Counted from the first letter of the stretch, positions 21,492-33,549 are shown. The stretch: 64,000 bases of DNA from Tricholomella constricta (GCA_013368375.1 JAACJP010000002.1:682001-746000); one strand, 5' to 3'. Notes: generated by a model from the sequence alone, not told the origin. A program made the numbers and translations.

Positions 21492-24400
21492 TCACATTGT
21501 TTGAACAAATTTTGCAACTGGACGAAGGTGTTGCTGCGCCGCGTAATCGGGGGAGACATAATCCGTGAACGTTAAGGAGGTGGAGAAAGTCCCATCCGAC
21601 ACGAGTTGAAGACCGGCAATAGAAGCACCCGTGCGATCCAGCGACCAAAGGGACAACGCCAAAGTGTTGATAGATTGGCGTCTCAGGATTCTGAAAAAGT
21701 GCCACGGTCAGTCGTCAAGCAAGTGAAATGACTGCACCACCTTACCCTGCTGGTAGGACGAAAAGTGTTTGTGGCCTGCCAATGCCCAAGGATACAGTCA
21801 GAAAGGTACATTGGATCAACGTCCTTGCTCACCCTATATTGTTAATATACTTCCCAACCTGCCAACCGTTCAAGTAAATTTGAACTCGGAAATTGGAGGT
21901 CAAGGCACTAGGGGTGATCGAGAGTCGAATAGGAATGTCCAGACCGTCAGGGATGTTCTATAGCTCCTTAAGCACCACGCTCTCGAGACAGTTCGAGACG
22001 CCTACTAGATTGAATGTGGTTCTGTAAAAATTGACGCCGGCACCAGATACGCCACCTCCTGTCAGAGGGCTCCCGTCTACCCAAGTGGAATCAGGAAAGT
22101 CTGGGAGATGAGCCCCAATCCTTTCGGCGTATAGACCGCCTTCGTTAAGATATCCTCTGAATGTGTCGGGCGCGTTTGCTGCACCACCCTGCGAAGCCAA
22201 AAGATCACAGCAGTCAGCACTTGTGAAAGGATAAAAGACGCGCACCTGGTTCCCTTGGAGCTTCCATTGGCCAAAGGTGGTGCTACCCCCTTCGATGGCG
22301 AATCCACGTATGCCGCGTGGTTCTTTGCCTCCGTTGGCTGCAAGTAATTTTTCGGCATTGGTACTGGAAATGTGTTACATACAGGAACGCACTGCTGGTC
22401 TCAACAATTCTGATTATATTCTGTTAATCAGATTCAGGGTATTGAAGGTGTTCTGTCGACACTCACCCCATATGATCTGACAAATAAGCAGAGATAAACA
22501 GGTTGAAACGAGCATTGCACCCTGACGAACCTTGAATAATCACGAAGACGTTGTTGCTACCAACTCGCAGTGTATTCGCGGGGACTAGCCATTTGTCTGT
22601 CGTAAGACTGATGGTAGCGGTTCCTTGGCTTGACCCGAGAAAAACGCCGTTGAGCCATGCAGAGTAACCTCCGGCAAATCCATATTGAACTGTCACTGTA
22701 ATAGCCTTTTCTTGGCCGCTCGCAGTGAAATGACCTCGGAAGATGAGATTTCCGCCGTAAAACCTGTGGAAATAAGTCCAGGTTTTATATCTGACAATAT
22801 AATCATATCTGCAGTATACTAACCCATATTGTTGCGAGTACAACACGCGGTTTCCCGCCAAGACAGGCAAGTTAGTGTACTAATGAATACTTCAGCGACT
22901 GGTAACAGTTGGCTTTGAGGGACATACATTGGTTGTCGTCAGATCTGCCGTAACGAACAAGGAATCATCAAATTCAGGATCAATTTCCGGAAGGCTGTGA
23001 AACCATTTGAGGAGCATTTTCAAACAAGAAGATGTTAATATACTGACCTTCCAGAAACCTTCCAGTTGCTCAGTACAGGAAGCGTAATTGCTGGTTGCCC
23101 GCCGAGAGTGGCGGTGAAGGATCCATGTGAAGTCTTCGTGACCACCATCGAAGCTCCGTTCCAGGTTAGAGCGGTGACGGCTGGGGGAGCCAAAACTTCG
23201 AGAGACGTAGTTCCATTCAAGTCACCCGTCTGCAAGAACTTCAGCCAATATAATAAATACAGGGCCAGGTAGACAGCACTACCAGTGAGAGTGTGTTTTC
23301 AGAGATAGCGGCTGTTCGGACAAGGTAAGGCCCTCCGACAAGGACACTAACAAGGATCTTAGCTATTCTCAAGGAATAATGGAGAAGGACGGTGTTCACC
23401 TCTGATTGGTGCCTATAGAAAAAAACTGTCCAAAATTCCCAGAACCAGAAATGATGGGCGCATGCCAATTATTTGCTGTCGCCTTATCCAGAACAACAGC
23501 AACGATATTGTTGCCTCCAGCTGTGATCGTAATAAATTGAGTGCCGCTGAGGGGATAGTTGAGCGTCAAGGTTCCGTTGAAAAAGCTTGATGCCACTGTC
23601 GCAGGGGCTGAAACTACTGGGGCACTGGCGAAGCGGAAGGCCGTTTCTCCTGTTTGACCAAGCGGGCCATATAGCACAATATAATCGGTATTTCCGATCC
23701 TGCATTGATAAGTTAGCCTTGCAATAAGCCTTGCAAGATAAGAACCCTTGCGTTGTCCATGTCATTATCCTAGTTAATAAGTTAGATTTCGAGAAGTTAT
23801 AAGGCGAGGAAGACCATTTACTCCGCAGTTGAATATAAGACCCGAGTCGCAGTTGTTCCGAAAACATAGTCAGTAACTAGAATCTTGCTCTCACGTCCAT
23901 TGAAAGTTATTGTCCCAGCCTTGGGTACCACGATTGATCCCACAGAGGTGCCAACTCTGATACGAGTAGTGGTCAACGCAGTTGAGCTGACGAAGCCGAA
24001 ATCATGATCAGCCGTCTTCCGATTTTGAGAACGGGAGCATACGTTGAGACATCTTGTCTGGTGATGTAGAATGCGGCCCCAGTGAACAAGTTCCGCAGTT
24101 CGGCAGTGTGAATGAGGTTCGAGGTTGTATAGTTGGTCCCGTTCGCTAACAGGGTGGCTCCGAGTAGATCGCGCGAAACGCGAAGGAAAAGGCCTGAAAG
24201 AAGGAGTTGAAGCAGCTGCGATCTTCAAGGTGGAAAGCAACCTTGGAGCCTCATTTCATTCATCTTTGGCCCTGCGATTCGGTTTTCGTTTATTCCTAGA
24301 AGAGCAAGGTCAAAAGAGGTCCGCGCAGCGAAGAAGGTCATACCGCCGCCGTAGTCATATGAAGAATACCTAGATGGCTCAAGATCGACGAGATCATAAA

Positions 24401-26090
24401 GGGTAATGGTTTTGACCACCTACACAGTCGGTTCCAAAGTTTGTCCCCAGTTGGTTCCTCCAAAGAGCACTGTCGATTTGTTCAGCTGGTCGTTTCAACA
24501 TTTCATACCATAAATACGGACTGTAGATGCCTGAAAGAAGAAGATCATTGAGTCGGCGGATTTTTCGATAAATCTGCAGTTGACACACTCAAAATAGTTG
24601 TTGTCTGGGAACTAACGATTCCGATTGATTGAATTTCTAGTGGTGAATGACAGTAAAATGTAATCAAACTCACTATGTGTCTTTGTAAAAGACGTTTTCT
24701 GCAAAGCACATTTTCAAACGAGATGAACCGCATGTTTACTAAAAGATCCGTACCGTAACTGGCATCTGTGAGATCGTTGGCTTTATGAAATCAGACCTCA
24801 GGGCGCTCTTACCCGTGGCATAGGGAGCACGCACAGAATTTTTCGTACCCCGTACCACCACGAGCTACAGCACCCCACCCAAGAAGAAAGCCGCCGCCGA
24901 ACTGTAAGACGAAGTTAAAGAACGTACAAGAGGGATCAAGAAGCATTTTGCACCTCGGCAAGGCAGAGTGGATTGTTCGGTGCAACAGCTTGATGCGCCG
25001 AATAATAAATCGCCTGTACCTGGGCCCATTTGCTTGATCCCTGAGGATAAGAGTCGCCGCTGAGATAAACTGAATTAGCTTTTCTAAATAAAACCGATAT
25101 CCATCCAGTGTACCAGTAAATATCAACGTGAGTCCCTGGACGGTCAGGAGAGAAGTTTCCGGCCTGGCCAGCATGTTGATCGTTGTGTGTAATTGCTGTA
25201 GATTGAATTATAAGGCGAGGGCGCCTACTTTGAAATCAGCGCGGCCAACATACGAACGACGACCCCGTTTGCTCGGTAGAGATCGATGATGGCTTGCATA
25301 TAAATATTGTTGGCAGCACTTGCACTGTATTCGTTTTCTGCCTGAACAAGTACAACTGAGACAGAAGAACATCAGCTTCATGTTCCCCGGTAAATTTACG
25401 GGACTGACTTGGGCCGCCATTTGTTATTTGATTCCTTGCGATGATTTTCGATATGGCTGTCATATAAGGGGTCCATGCTGAAAATGCGATATAGTATCAC
25501 GAGACGGCAACGAATGATAATGGAAACATTGATGAACAGTATACCTTGTTGATAGCTTGGGTTGTTGGTACGAAGACTACCAGCAATATTACCGACCCAA
25601 CCTGGGAAGCCACCGCCCGTCGTTTCACCGTCTATTAACTGTGATCAGCACGAATTCGAAGACAAGATAAGTCGAACTCGCTGATGTACGGGCCTGGCCT
25701 TGCGATCAACCAAATCCCCGATTGCTTTGCTTGATCGATGAAGCGATAAGTTCCGGGCTGGAAATCACCCTGGCTGTTATTTGTCGAAGATGTGGGGAAG
25801 TGGAGGGCCCAATTGACATAGAATGAAACGGTGTTGAAGCCATTCGATTTGACTTTCTGAAAAAGGTCTGCCCAAAGGTCAGGGTTACCGGGTAACCTCC
25901 ATGGATGAATTTCCGCTGCTAAGATAAAGACCCGCTGTCCTTGTATGAAGAGCGAATGGGAGTCCCAAGTCACAGCATCCGTTAGCCCAGTAGAGTTTCT
26001 TCTGGTCAACGCTGGGTTGTACAACGCTGAGCAAGCTGAGATGGCACAGAACAGGAACGCATAAAGAGTCGTGAGCATCACGAATCGCAT
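21492..26090 (-). CDS. Secreted beta-galactosidase, glycoside hydrolase family 35
   Basis: About 29 exons on the minus strand encode 1011 residues, the normal length for fungal GH35: 25682-26090, 25545-25631, 25409-25477, 25254-25355, 25114-25195, 24954-25059, 24835-24901, 24754-24780, 24674-24698, 24589-24611, 24509-24520, 24424-24469, 24344-24369, 24242-24295, 24043-24193, 23822-23986, 23752-23769, 23400-23699, 23283-23346, 23048-23229, 22928-22994, 22824-22879, 22531-22763, 22467-22476, 22246-22363, 22006-22188, 21833-21957, 21746-21775, 21492-21690. A signal peptide opens it (MRFVMLTTLYAFLFCAISACSA). The TIM barrel shows the acid/base Glu in ENEY (about Glu197), the nucleophile Glu in LAEF (about Glu285) and GGTNWGQT; jelly-roll domains follow to the end. 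It releases terminal galactose from plant or fungal polysaccharides outside the cell. Two introns are GC-AG (25632-25681, 23700-23751). The 24470-24673 part, with 12- and 23-nt exons and a 39-nt intron, is the least certain. Confidence 0.9.
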
Positions 26091-26444
26091 GTGAAGGCCC
26101 GGGTTCCATTCTGGACTCTGAATTTATATCCTGATTGCAGTCATGAAGATGACATGATTTGTATGGACAGCTGACATTGGTAGAGACTTCGACTGCAGTT
26201 GTGTCGGAAGAGGGAAAGCCAGCGGTCCGCTGGTGAGAAATCTTCGACAGTTGACTTCACAAGAGTTACGCGGTCCGCGCGCCTATTCCGAACCGAAGAA
26301 ACACGACGGAGAAACTGTTTTAAGACGAATAAAGCTGGAGAAACCTACAAGTATGATCATGAACTCGAAATAGATTTTCGGAGCCTGGGAGTCGGGACTC
26401 GGACTTACATACTTAGGGTCAGAGTCGGCTATCGTGGTGATCCC
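26091..26444. promoter_or_regulatory. Divergent promoter region of GH35 and VPS25
   Basis: This 354-bp spacer holds no gene. It contains the 15-bp palindrome CCAGCGG-T-CCGCTGG (26219-26233) and a second, CGCGG-T-CCGCG (26269-26279), sharing the core GCGGTCCGC with centres 48 bp apart. Inverted CGG triplets are the usual recognition unit of fungal Zn2Cys6 activators. On the minus strand a TATAAA (26123-26128) lies about 33 bases before the GH35 ATG. An open frame at 26199-26609 crosses the VPS25 start and has no family resemblance. Confidence 0.5.
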
Positions 26445-27228
26445 ATGGCTCTTTCAACTCGCACAACAACATCTGGTTTGTGGACAGAATCTCTTGCAGA
26501 ATTTCAGCGGTACAATTCTTACACCAGGTTTCGTCCTACCTTCTATACACTCGGCGCCGCCATTTTTCACGTCAGCACGCCCCGTAATCTGATTTGTCGT
26601 GTAATCTAACGGTTCTGCAGTCAGCAGCCTAATCCTGGTACCCAAGCCATCGCAATCAAACAATGGACACATCTACTACTCGCCTACGCGCGCCATAGAA
26701 GGCTCTTTATCCTTCGGATTGAGGACTCAGAGACGACGGGAAATGAATGGGACGAGGTGTTACGCAATGAGCGCGTCAATCGTATGTCGTCCGCCATCAT
26801 CACTTAGCTCTTAGCTTTAAGGTTCTCCAGGGAAACTCCTACCTCCTTATTTGTCCCATATACTATCCTTCATGGTTACAACGGACGTAGCGGCATACGA
26901 GCCCTCGAAGCAAACCCGATCAGTGTTGCTCTATTGGCGCTCCCCAGATGAGTGGGCCGAAATCCTTCACAGCTGGGTAAGTGTCATGTGCGGGATCAAC
27001 ATCCAGAGTTTCTACTTATTTGCGAGTGGGCAGGCGACGACAACTGGACAATTGAATACAATTTTGACTTTCTACGACATCACGGACCCGCCGATTGAGT
27101 CAGAGCTGACGGGCATACCCATCTCCCTGTTGCGCAAAGCGATAACTATTCTCAGCAAGACGAATAGGGCCCAAATGATCGGTGTCGCTGATGGCGAAGG
27201 TGTCAGAATTTTTGCTGCAGGTAGATGA
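26445..27228 (+). CDS. VPS25: ESCRT-II subunit VPS25
   Basis: Five exons: 26445-26475, 26528-26570, 26621-26781, 26822-26976, 27034-27228; 194 residues. The family pattern is clear: FVLPSIHSAPPFFT then QPNPGTQAIAIKQWTHLLLAYARH (the PPF motif that contacts VPS22/VPS36), a middle YWRSPDEWAEILHSW, then LTFYDI and the C-terminal second winged helix ending IGVADGEGVRIFAAGR, comparable with the VSDGRGVKFF end of animal VPS25. Two copies of VPS25 with VPS22 and VPS36 form ESCRT-II, which sorts ubiquitinated cargo into multivesicular bodies and nucleates ESCRT-III. The start is the ATG that joins in phase to the PPF exon; it shares its upstream region with the GH35 gene. Confidence 0.92.
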
Positions 27229-27366
27229 GGTTCGTACTGGATTTGTTCAGTTGGCTAAATTTAAACCAGTACGTTTTCTTAGAGCAGTACGCATATTATT
27301 CTACTTCGTTTTTATCTCAAGGGTTAGCTATCAGAATCAAATATGTACAAATATCATCAACGCGTC

Positions 27367-27372
27367 CACGTG
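27367..27372. promoter_or_regulatory. CACGTG E-box upstream of RING gene
   Basis: Perfect CACGTG followed by AC, with 60 bases between it and the RING-finger gene ATG at 27433. It is one of several CACGTGA boxes near start codons in this window. Confidence 0.35.
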
Positions 27373-27432
27373 ACCATGACTTGTTGATCAAGCCACAGCT
27401 GTGACTACGCTTTAACTTTTGGCGACCACGAC

Positions 27433-28729
27433 ATGCCCGCGGGCTCGTTAAATTGTCATATATGCTATAGCTCACAACCTGCTTCTGACTTCAGGTTCTT
27501 CCCCTGCGGTATGGACTCTCACAGTATCTAGTCATAATGCTGCAATTAATTACTTCATAGGCCATGGTTATTGTACATCATGTGTCGAAAACCTTTTCGA
27601 GCACAATCAAAGAAATCCCACCTGCGCTCACTGTCGAGCCAAACTCTACCGAAGAGATGCCCACGTTGTTTACTTGGATATCCCGTCCCCTGAGGAGGAA
27701 CAAGCAGCAGCAGTCGATACCCTTATGAATGGGCTGAACCAGATGGGCCAAGACTCGAGGGTTGTTAGCGTCGAGACTGCCGGAAAGAAGTTGATGAAAT
27801 TTGCCAGGAGTTCCGTCCAAAGCAGCGAAAGCAAAGTGGTGAAAACCCCCGTGCTTTTTTGTAAAGAAAAGCAAGCTCACTATTCATAGGAAATACTTCT
27901 GCAAGTCATCGACGACTTCAAGAAGAGGATTGTTCCGGTTTTCAAGAGAGCAGAAGAGCAGGCCGCGCAGATCGAACAGCTCAAGGAAAACCTTCAAACT
28001 TGCCGGGATGACCTAGCGGCGAGTGTTCGACGTGCAGAACCACTTGAAAAAGAGCTGACCAACATACGCAACAACTTACATCAAATGGAAGAAGAGCGCG
28101 ACCAAGCTATCGACTTAGCGCGTCTAGCCAGCGGAGAGACGGTGCAACTCCGGGAGGACCTAGCGTCCTCGAAATCAAAAGTATCCGACTTGGAGGAAAA
28201 AACTCATCGTTATAAGGGCCAGCTTGTGCGCCATACTAAAGCAGTATGCAGTCCAATAATTTATCGCACGTATGGATCTGATCATGTTCTCCAGGCACAA
28301 CAACAGGCGAATAAAATTAAGATACTGGAGGCTAAGGAGATCGCGAATAAAGATGAAGCACGCCAGGAAGTCGACCGTGGTTCGGAGTTCTTGACCCAAG
28401 TATGCACATCAACAATTTCATTTGGCACGAGACTCATTTGTTACCTGAAGGACTGCAGACCTCGTACCCTTGATGCTACAACGCCTACAATATCACAGCC
28501 AGTCGCTCTCTCGACACAGGTGAATAGTGTACAACGCGATTTTGAAGGTATGCCGCCTCCTGGTGGATTTCGGTCCGACTGGCAGCTATCTTATCGCGAG
28601 AAGAAACGGAAATTCGGTTTGGAAAACCAGGCAGATCGCAACTTTCCCCTCACGCTGGACAAGAAAATGCGTCCGGTTGGAAGAGTTCAGATTGGCATAA
28701 GGACAACATTGCGCGCGCCGCTGAGATAG
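27433..28729 (+). CDS. RING-finger protein with central coiled coil (probable E3 ubiquitin ligase)
   Basis: Five exons: 27433-27508, 27561-27838, 27890-28243, 28295-28399, 28451-28729; 363 residues. A C3HC4 RING opens the protein: Cys8, Cys11, Cys25, His27, Cys30, Cys33, Cys47, Cys50 (CHIC, PCGHGYCTSC, CAHC). About 120 residues of coiled coil follow (LLQVIDDFKKRIVPVFKRAEEQAAQIEQLKENL and on). The C-terminus is unstructured and basic (YREKKRKFGLENQADRN). RING proteins of this kind transfer ubiquitin from E2 to substrate; the substrate is unknown. The last two introns are both 51 nt, in frame and without stops, so retained-intron forms would also translate. I do not recognise a named orthologue. 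Confidence 0.7.
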
Positions 28730-28900
28730 GCATTGGATTTGATCGCCGTCTAGTAGTACTACTTGTAATAATGAAGGCTTTACGTCAGCAGTCGCAACTT
28801 GCAACCCCTTGCAGTTACTTACAAGTTATTGACCTACAATTGACGGCTAACTGCTCGCCGTTTGGCCACTGGCTTTCCGTTGAGCAGAACTGGCGACCCG

Positions 28901-31900
28901 ATGGCGGAAACTTCCCAGCAACGCAGGGAGCTCGAAGCCTTCTTCAACTTTTTCGCAACCTTTAGCCTACCACGACCCATTACGACACTTTCTGACCTTA
29001 GCGATGGTGCTGCTCTCTTTGAAGTCCTCAATCTGGTGTAGGCCTATCTGATTCTTCATGAGGCTCACAATTAACTGCAACGCACTTCTAGTGATGTCGA
29101 TTACTTTCGACACCCCACGCGTCCTTCAGCCCAACCTTCGGAGAACTGGGTCCTACGATTCGGCGCCCTGAAGCGGCTATATAGATTGATGACCCAGTAC
29201 TTCACGGACGTGCTTCAGAAACCAACGGGATCCCTGGATGTTCCAGACCTGCAGGCGATCGCAAAGGACCATAACATCGCTGCAACACTGATCATGTGTC
29301 GAATTACCATCGCCATTGGGGTGCAATGCGAGAAGAACAAGCAGTTTATTGACAAGATCCAGGGCTTGAGCGAGGCGGACCAGCATCATCTAATGAAAGC
29401 GATTGAGCAGGTGCGTTCCTTTGCGGCCGCCCTTCGTTACCAATTTATGCTGAGAGAAGCCATAGGTCATGGCTCGTATTCCCATAGAACCTGGTCATCA
29501 TGACATTACTGAAGCGAGCATGACCGAGTACGTCCTACGAATCCATCTTTGAAAGAGGCCCCGATTTATGTTTTCTTCAGAGATGATCATTATTATCGAA
29601 TACAGTCAGAGAAGAGCCAAATATTCTCAGAGAAAGAAACGCTTCAAAAGGTTTACGAAACGCTTCTGGACGAACATCGTGCTCTGCAGACGAGTTTTGA
29701 TGACGTCGTTTCGGAGAAGGAGGACGCGATAAATCGACTCAGAGACATAAGGAGGGAGGTGGACAACAAGCGAAGCGAGAAAGCAGATGGGATGATGCGA
29801 GCTGAGAATGAGAGGCTACGGGCTGAACTGTATGTCGCCTTTTCGTATGTGGCTCTCGCACACTCATGGCAGATTTCAGGCAGAAGAGCGAAGATAACCT
29901 CGCCATAACAGAATCTGAGTTGGAGAAGACCACAAATCTTATTACCGACTTGACAAAGAAGATCGATGAGCTGCAACCCAGGGCGGACGAAAGGGACAAG
30001 CTAAAAGATAAGCTTGACGAGTAAGTGCCGTGCTTGATCGATTCGCAGGAAAATTAAAACGCTATGGAAAAGGTACCGCCATGCCGCAGATAAACTACAA
30101 AAGACCGAAAATGTTATGGAGAAATACAAGAAAAAGCTCCAGGAAGGTGCTGATCTACGCCAACGCCTCAAGGTGAATTCCTTTGAATTCTCAAGGATTG
30201 AAGCCGTCTAAACTCATTTTAGGCTTTGGAAGCTCAAAATGCGGATCTGGTGGATAGGAACGCGTCCATAGAAGAGGAATATCGCAAGGTCGCTGCCTTC
30301 AGGCCCTTAATGGAGTCTTATAAAAACCAGATTGCCGACCTAGAATCCAAGAGTTCGGCACGCGCACAAGAAAACGACGCCCTCAAATTCGAACTCGAGC
30401 AGAGCCGGACGAAGCTCAAGATAACGCTCGAGGAACGCGCGAAAGACTCCGAGACACTTGAGCTGTACCAAGAACGTGTTCGAGAGCTAGAGTTGTCGTC
30501 GCATCGGCCAGTGGGATCCACACAGGCGGAGCGCGACGATCAGAGACGTGATCCATCTGACGAATTCACGGAGAGTGAGTTGTTGGGTGGCAGCGGCGAC
30601 GCCGACGACCATGCGGGACTGGGCCTTGACGGAGAGCTGGACGATGCGATCGCGGGAACGACTATGACGGACCTGAAACTGCAGATCAGGAAGTTGAAGA
30701 GAGAGCTGGAGGCTGTTCGGAAGAATGAGGTTGATGCCAGCCGTGTTCTGGTGTTGGAGAATTTGCTCGAGGATGCAAACAGGATGAAGGCGCGTTACGA
30801 AGGCGATTATCTTGCTGCACATCGCGAGAAGCTCGTCCTGCAGCGAGATTTGGAGGAGATCCGGAGTGGAAAGTCTTTCGGTGATGGGTGAGTGCATCTT
30901 GGCCTTGAGCAAGTTCATCGATGCTGAGCAATTCATTAGTGCCGAGGCTGCTATAGCCCTCCGGCAACGGTTGAACGAGACGGTGGAGCAATTCGAAGGC
31001 CTGCGCAAGGACCATACAGAGCTAGAAGTCAAGTTCGAGACTCAAAGCCGAGAGTTGACCATTGCGAAATCAGATCGTAAGTGGGATTCCAGTCATTGGA
31101 TGTGGCCTCGACTTACGCGCCTTCTCAGTGAACCTGGTCAACAAGGATCAGCTTGATATCCTTGCCACGCTCCGAGAATCTGTGAACGAGGATAAAGCAG
31201 GTCTCGAAGCCGATGTTGATCACCTGAAGAAGCAGAACAAGGAATTGAGCGATAAGAATCGCATGCAACTTGAACAAGTCAACGCGTTGCTCCTTGAAAA
31301 GGTCAGCCTTCAAAGCGAAGGGATTGGTCACCGAGAGAAGATGCTCCAAAGAGAGCGAGACTTTGGGTGGGGTCCTTTTCTTTTTGCATGACATGATCCT
31401 AGTCGCTAAATTGTCCCCAGGGATCTCCGCGCGTCGATCTCGGGTAAGGACGTCCCAGAAGACATCAAGTCGCGCCTGCTTGCTCTTCACGAGGAGAATG
31501 TGAATCTGAAAGAGGCCCACAAGACTGCTCAGGAAAAGTTGAACAAGGCCAAAGCTGTAAGAAATTTGACGTTGTCACATAACCGGATGCTCATGCTATG
31601 ATAGTTTATCAAATCGCAGGACAAGTTGTTCAAGGAGCAGCATGCTGCCAGCGCGAGCTCAACACCTGTATGTCTTTTGTTCGTCGCAAGCGTCCGTCCC
31701 GAAACCCAACATGTTATATTAGGGCTTGTTCGAGGAAGCAGAAGCAAGTTTCCGTTCGCAGATAAAGGTGTTGGAGGAAGAAGTCGGGCGACATAAGGTT
31801 AGAAAAAATGTTCCGGCTTGGTGTGCAGACGTTGACCTAGTTCTCAGCAACTCATGGCGGAATCAACGAAAAGGTATCGCCGCGAACAAGAGCTCATGCT

Positions 31901-32077
31901 GGGCGCGATCCACAACCTTGGGATGCGGACGGCACGGGCACATCTTGGTGCACAACCACGAGATCCATCGAGCTGGTTAGGCATCACACGGAAAGCGGTT
32001 CGTCACTCGCCATTTTTGTGATCTTTGTCTTGACCATTGAGCAGGCAAGCCACACGTTGCAACGAGCTCGAGCATAG
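28901..32077 (+). CDS. hookA: HOOK-family microtubule motor adaptor
   Basis: Fourteen exons: 28901-29037, 29092-29410, 29466-29527, 29581-29829, 29880-30020, 30073-30172, 30223-30887, 30940-31076, 31129-31366, 31421-31556, 31620-31667, 31723-31797, 31848-31997, 32045-32077; 829 residues. The N-terminal Hook/CH-like domain is seen in FFNFFATFSLPRPITTLSDLSDGAALFEVL and NWVLRFGALKRLYRLM. Nearly all the rest is coiled coil with heptads (YRKVAAFRPLMESYKNQIADLE, LKLQIRKLKRELEAVRKNE), ending in a short tail with WLGITRKA. HOOK proteins link dynein-dynactin (and kinesin-3) to early endosomes through the FTS-FHIP complex; HookA does this in Aspergillus. Every junction is in phase, so the gene looks intact. 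Confidence 0.88.
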
Positions 32078-32254
32078 ATAAGCTCTCACTAATGATTAGG
32101 AAGTTCACTCGTACTTTACATAAAAGTCTACAAGCTACACACTATTCCTTGATACCCCGGATTCGTTCGAGTCAATATCAATCACCACGCATCATTCTGT
32201 ACATGTTTCTTCAAGTGGATGTAATTTATACGCGTCGTGTTTATCCCGGACTCC

Positions 32255-33549
32255 ATGGCAGGCATTGCGAGTGTTCTCATTGACGGCAGCGTGCTTGAGG
32301 GCGGGGGACAAATCCTGCGAAACTCCATCTCGCTCTCTGCCCTCTTGTCCAAACCGGTCTCCATCCACAAGATTCGCAATGCTCGAACCCCGCCCGGGCT
32401 CAAGAACCAACACCGAACAGGTGAGTATCGCCTTGACCATCCTTTTTTTATAAAAACATATTCTTTAGGCCTCCAACTAGCAGCAGAGATCTCCTCTGCA
32501 CAACTCACAGGGGCGACCAATGGCTCTGAGACCATCGACTTTAGCCCAGGCCGAATATCCCTCCCCGGTGACTTTGTCGCCGACTCCGTCACCGCCGGGT
32601 CCACGACGCTCCTGTTGCAGATAGCCCTGCCGCTGCTGCTCTTCGCCTCTGCGCCGACGCGCGCATCGCATCTCACGCTCCTGGGAGGAACGAACGCGAC
32701 GCAAGCGCCGCAGATCGACTACACGAAACATGTGTTCCTGCCTTTCATGCAGCGACACTTTGGGCTCGAAGGCGTGGAGCTGGAGATTGCAAAGCGGGGA
32801 TACTTTCCCAAGGGCGGTGGAGAGGTGCGTGTTGGGGTGGAGCCGTTCTGTAATGGGGGGGAGAGGCGGCGGCTACGGGCGGCGCGTGTGCTGGAGCGGG
32901 GGCGGGTGATGCATGTGGGGGGGATTGCGCATTTTGCGGGGCTGCCGATGAGAGTGGGGAGGGAGATGGTGCTGGGGGCGAGAAGGGGGCTTGAGGAGCT
33001 GGAGGGGCTGAATGGGAGCTCGGTTGGGGTGGATATCCAGTACAAGAGGGAGAGGAACGAGGACACGAAGGGGGCGGGGAGCGGGATTGTGCTGTGGGCG
33101 GAATTGGAGGGCGGAGGTGTGATTGGCGGCAGCGCGGTGGGGAGAAAGGGCACTGATCCTCATAAAGTTGGACAACTGGCAGCCGCGGAATTGTCCAGGG
33201 GCTTGCAGGCAGACGGATGCGTCGACGAGGTTGCCCTCTTTCTTTACCCCTTTTTTGCTCCTCCTTTAACGTTCTCCTCTCCGCAGTGGCTCCAAGACCA
33301 GATCATTATATTCATGGCCCTCGCAGAGGGCAAGTCGGAGATCAGGTGTGGAAAGCGTGGCCTCAGCCTGCACACAAAGTAACGTCCCGTCTTTTTCATT
33401 CCTGGATACAAAGCTCAACTACCGTCTACAGGACTGCTATCTGGGTGGCAGAGCAACTGACTGACGCCAAGTTCGACATCGACGAGGAGCCCTCAGGGCA
33501 CACTGTCATTCGGTGCGTCGGCATTGGATATTCTGCGCCGGATGCATAA
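32255..33549 (+). CDS. RTCA: RNA 3'-terminal phosphate cyclase (RtcA type)
   Basis: Four exons: 32255-32420, 32469-33229, 33287-33378, 33432-33549; 378 residues. It starts MAGIASVLIDGSVLEGGGQILRNSISL, the glycine-rich N-terminal signature. It continues through HIFLPF-like text, RGYFPKGGGEV, and LQDQIIIFMALAEGKSEI, and has the catalytic-histidine context LHTKTA near residue 338 (split by intron 3), as expected for the class that forms the adenylated-His intermediate and converts 3'-phosphate ends to 2',3'-cyclic phosphate. This distinguishes it from Rcl1, which lacks catalysis. The segment 32810-33140 has unusually many runs of four to seven G on the coding strand. It is transcribed toward the CDC50 gene. 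Confidence 0.9.

Noticed and set aside
23986..24043. Possible frameshift in GH35 after TRQDVST
   Set aside because: A 56-nt GT-AG intron (23987-24042) resolves it and restores TRQDVSTSTALTTTRIRVGTS; the gene need not be a pseudogene.
26199..26609. A 136-codon frame upstream of VPS25
   Set aside because: It overlaps the VPS25 first exons in another frame, has no family resemblance and crosses the palindromic promoter elements.
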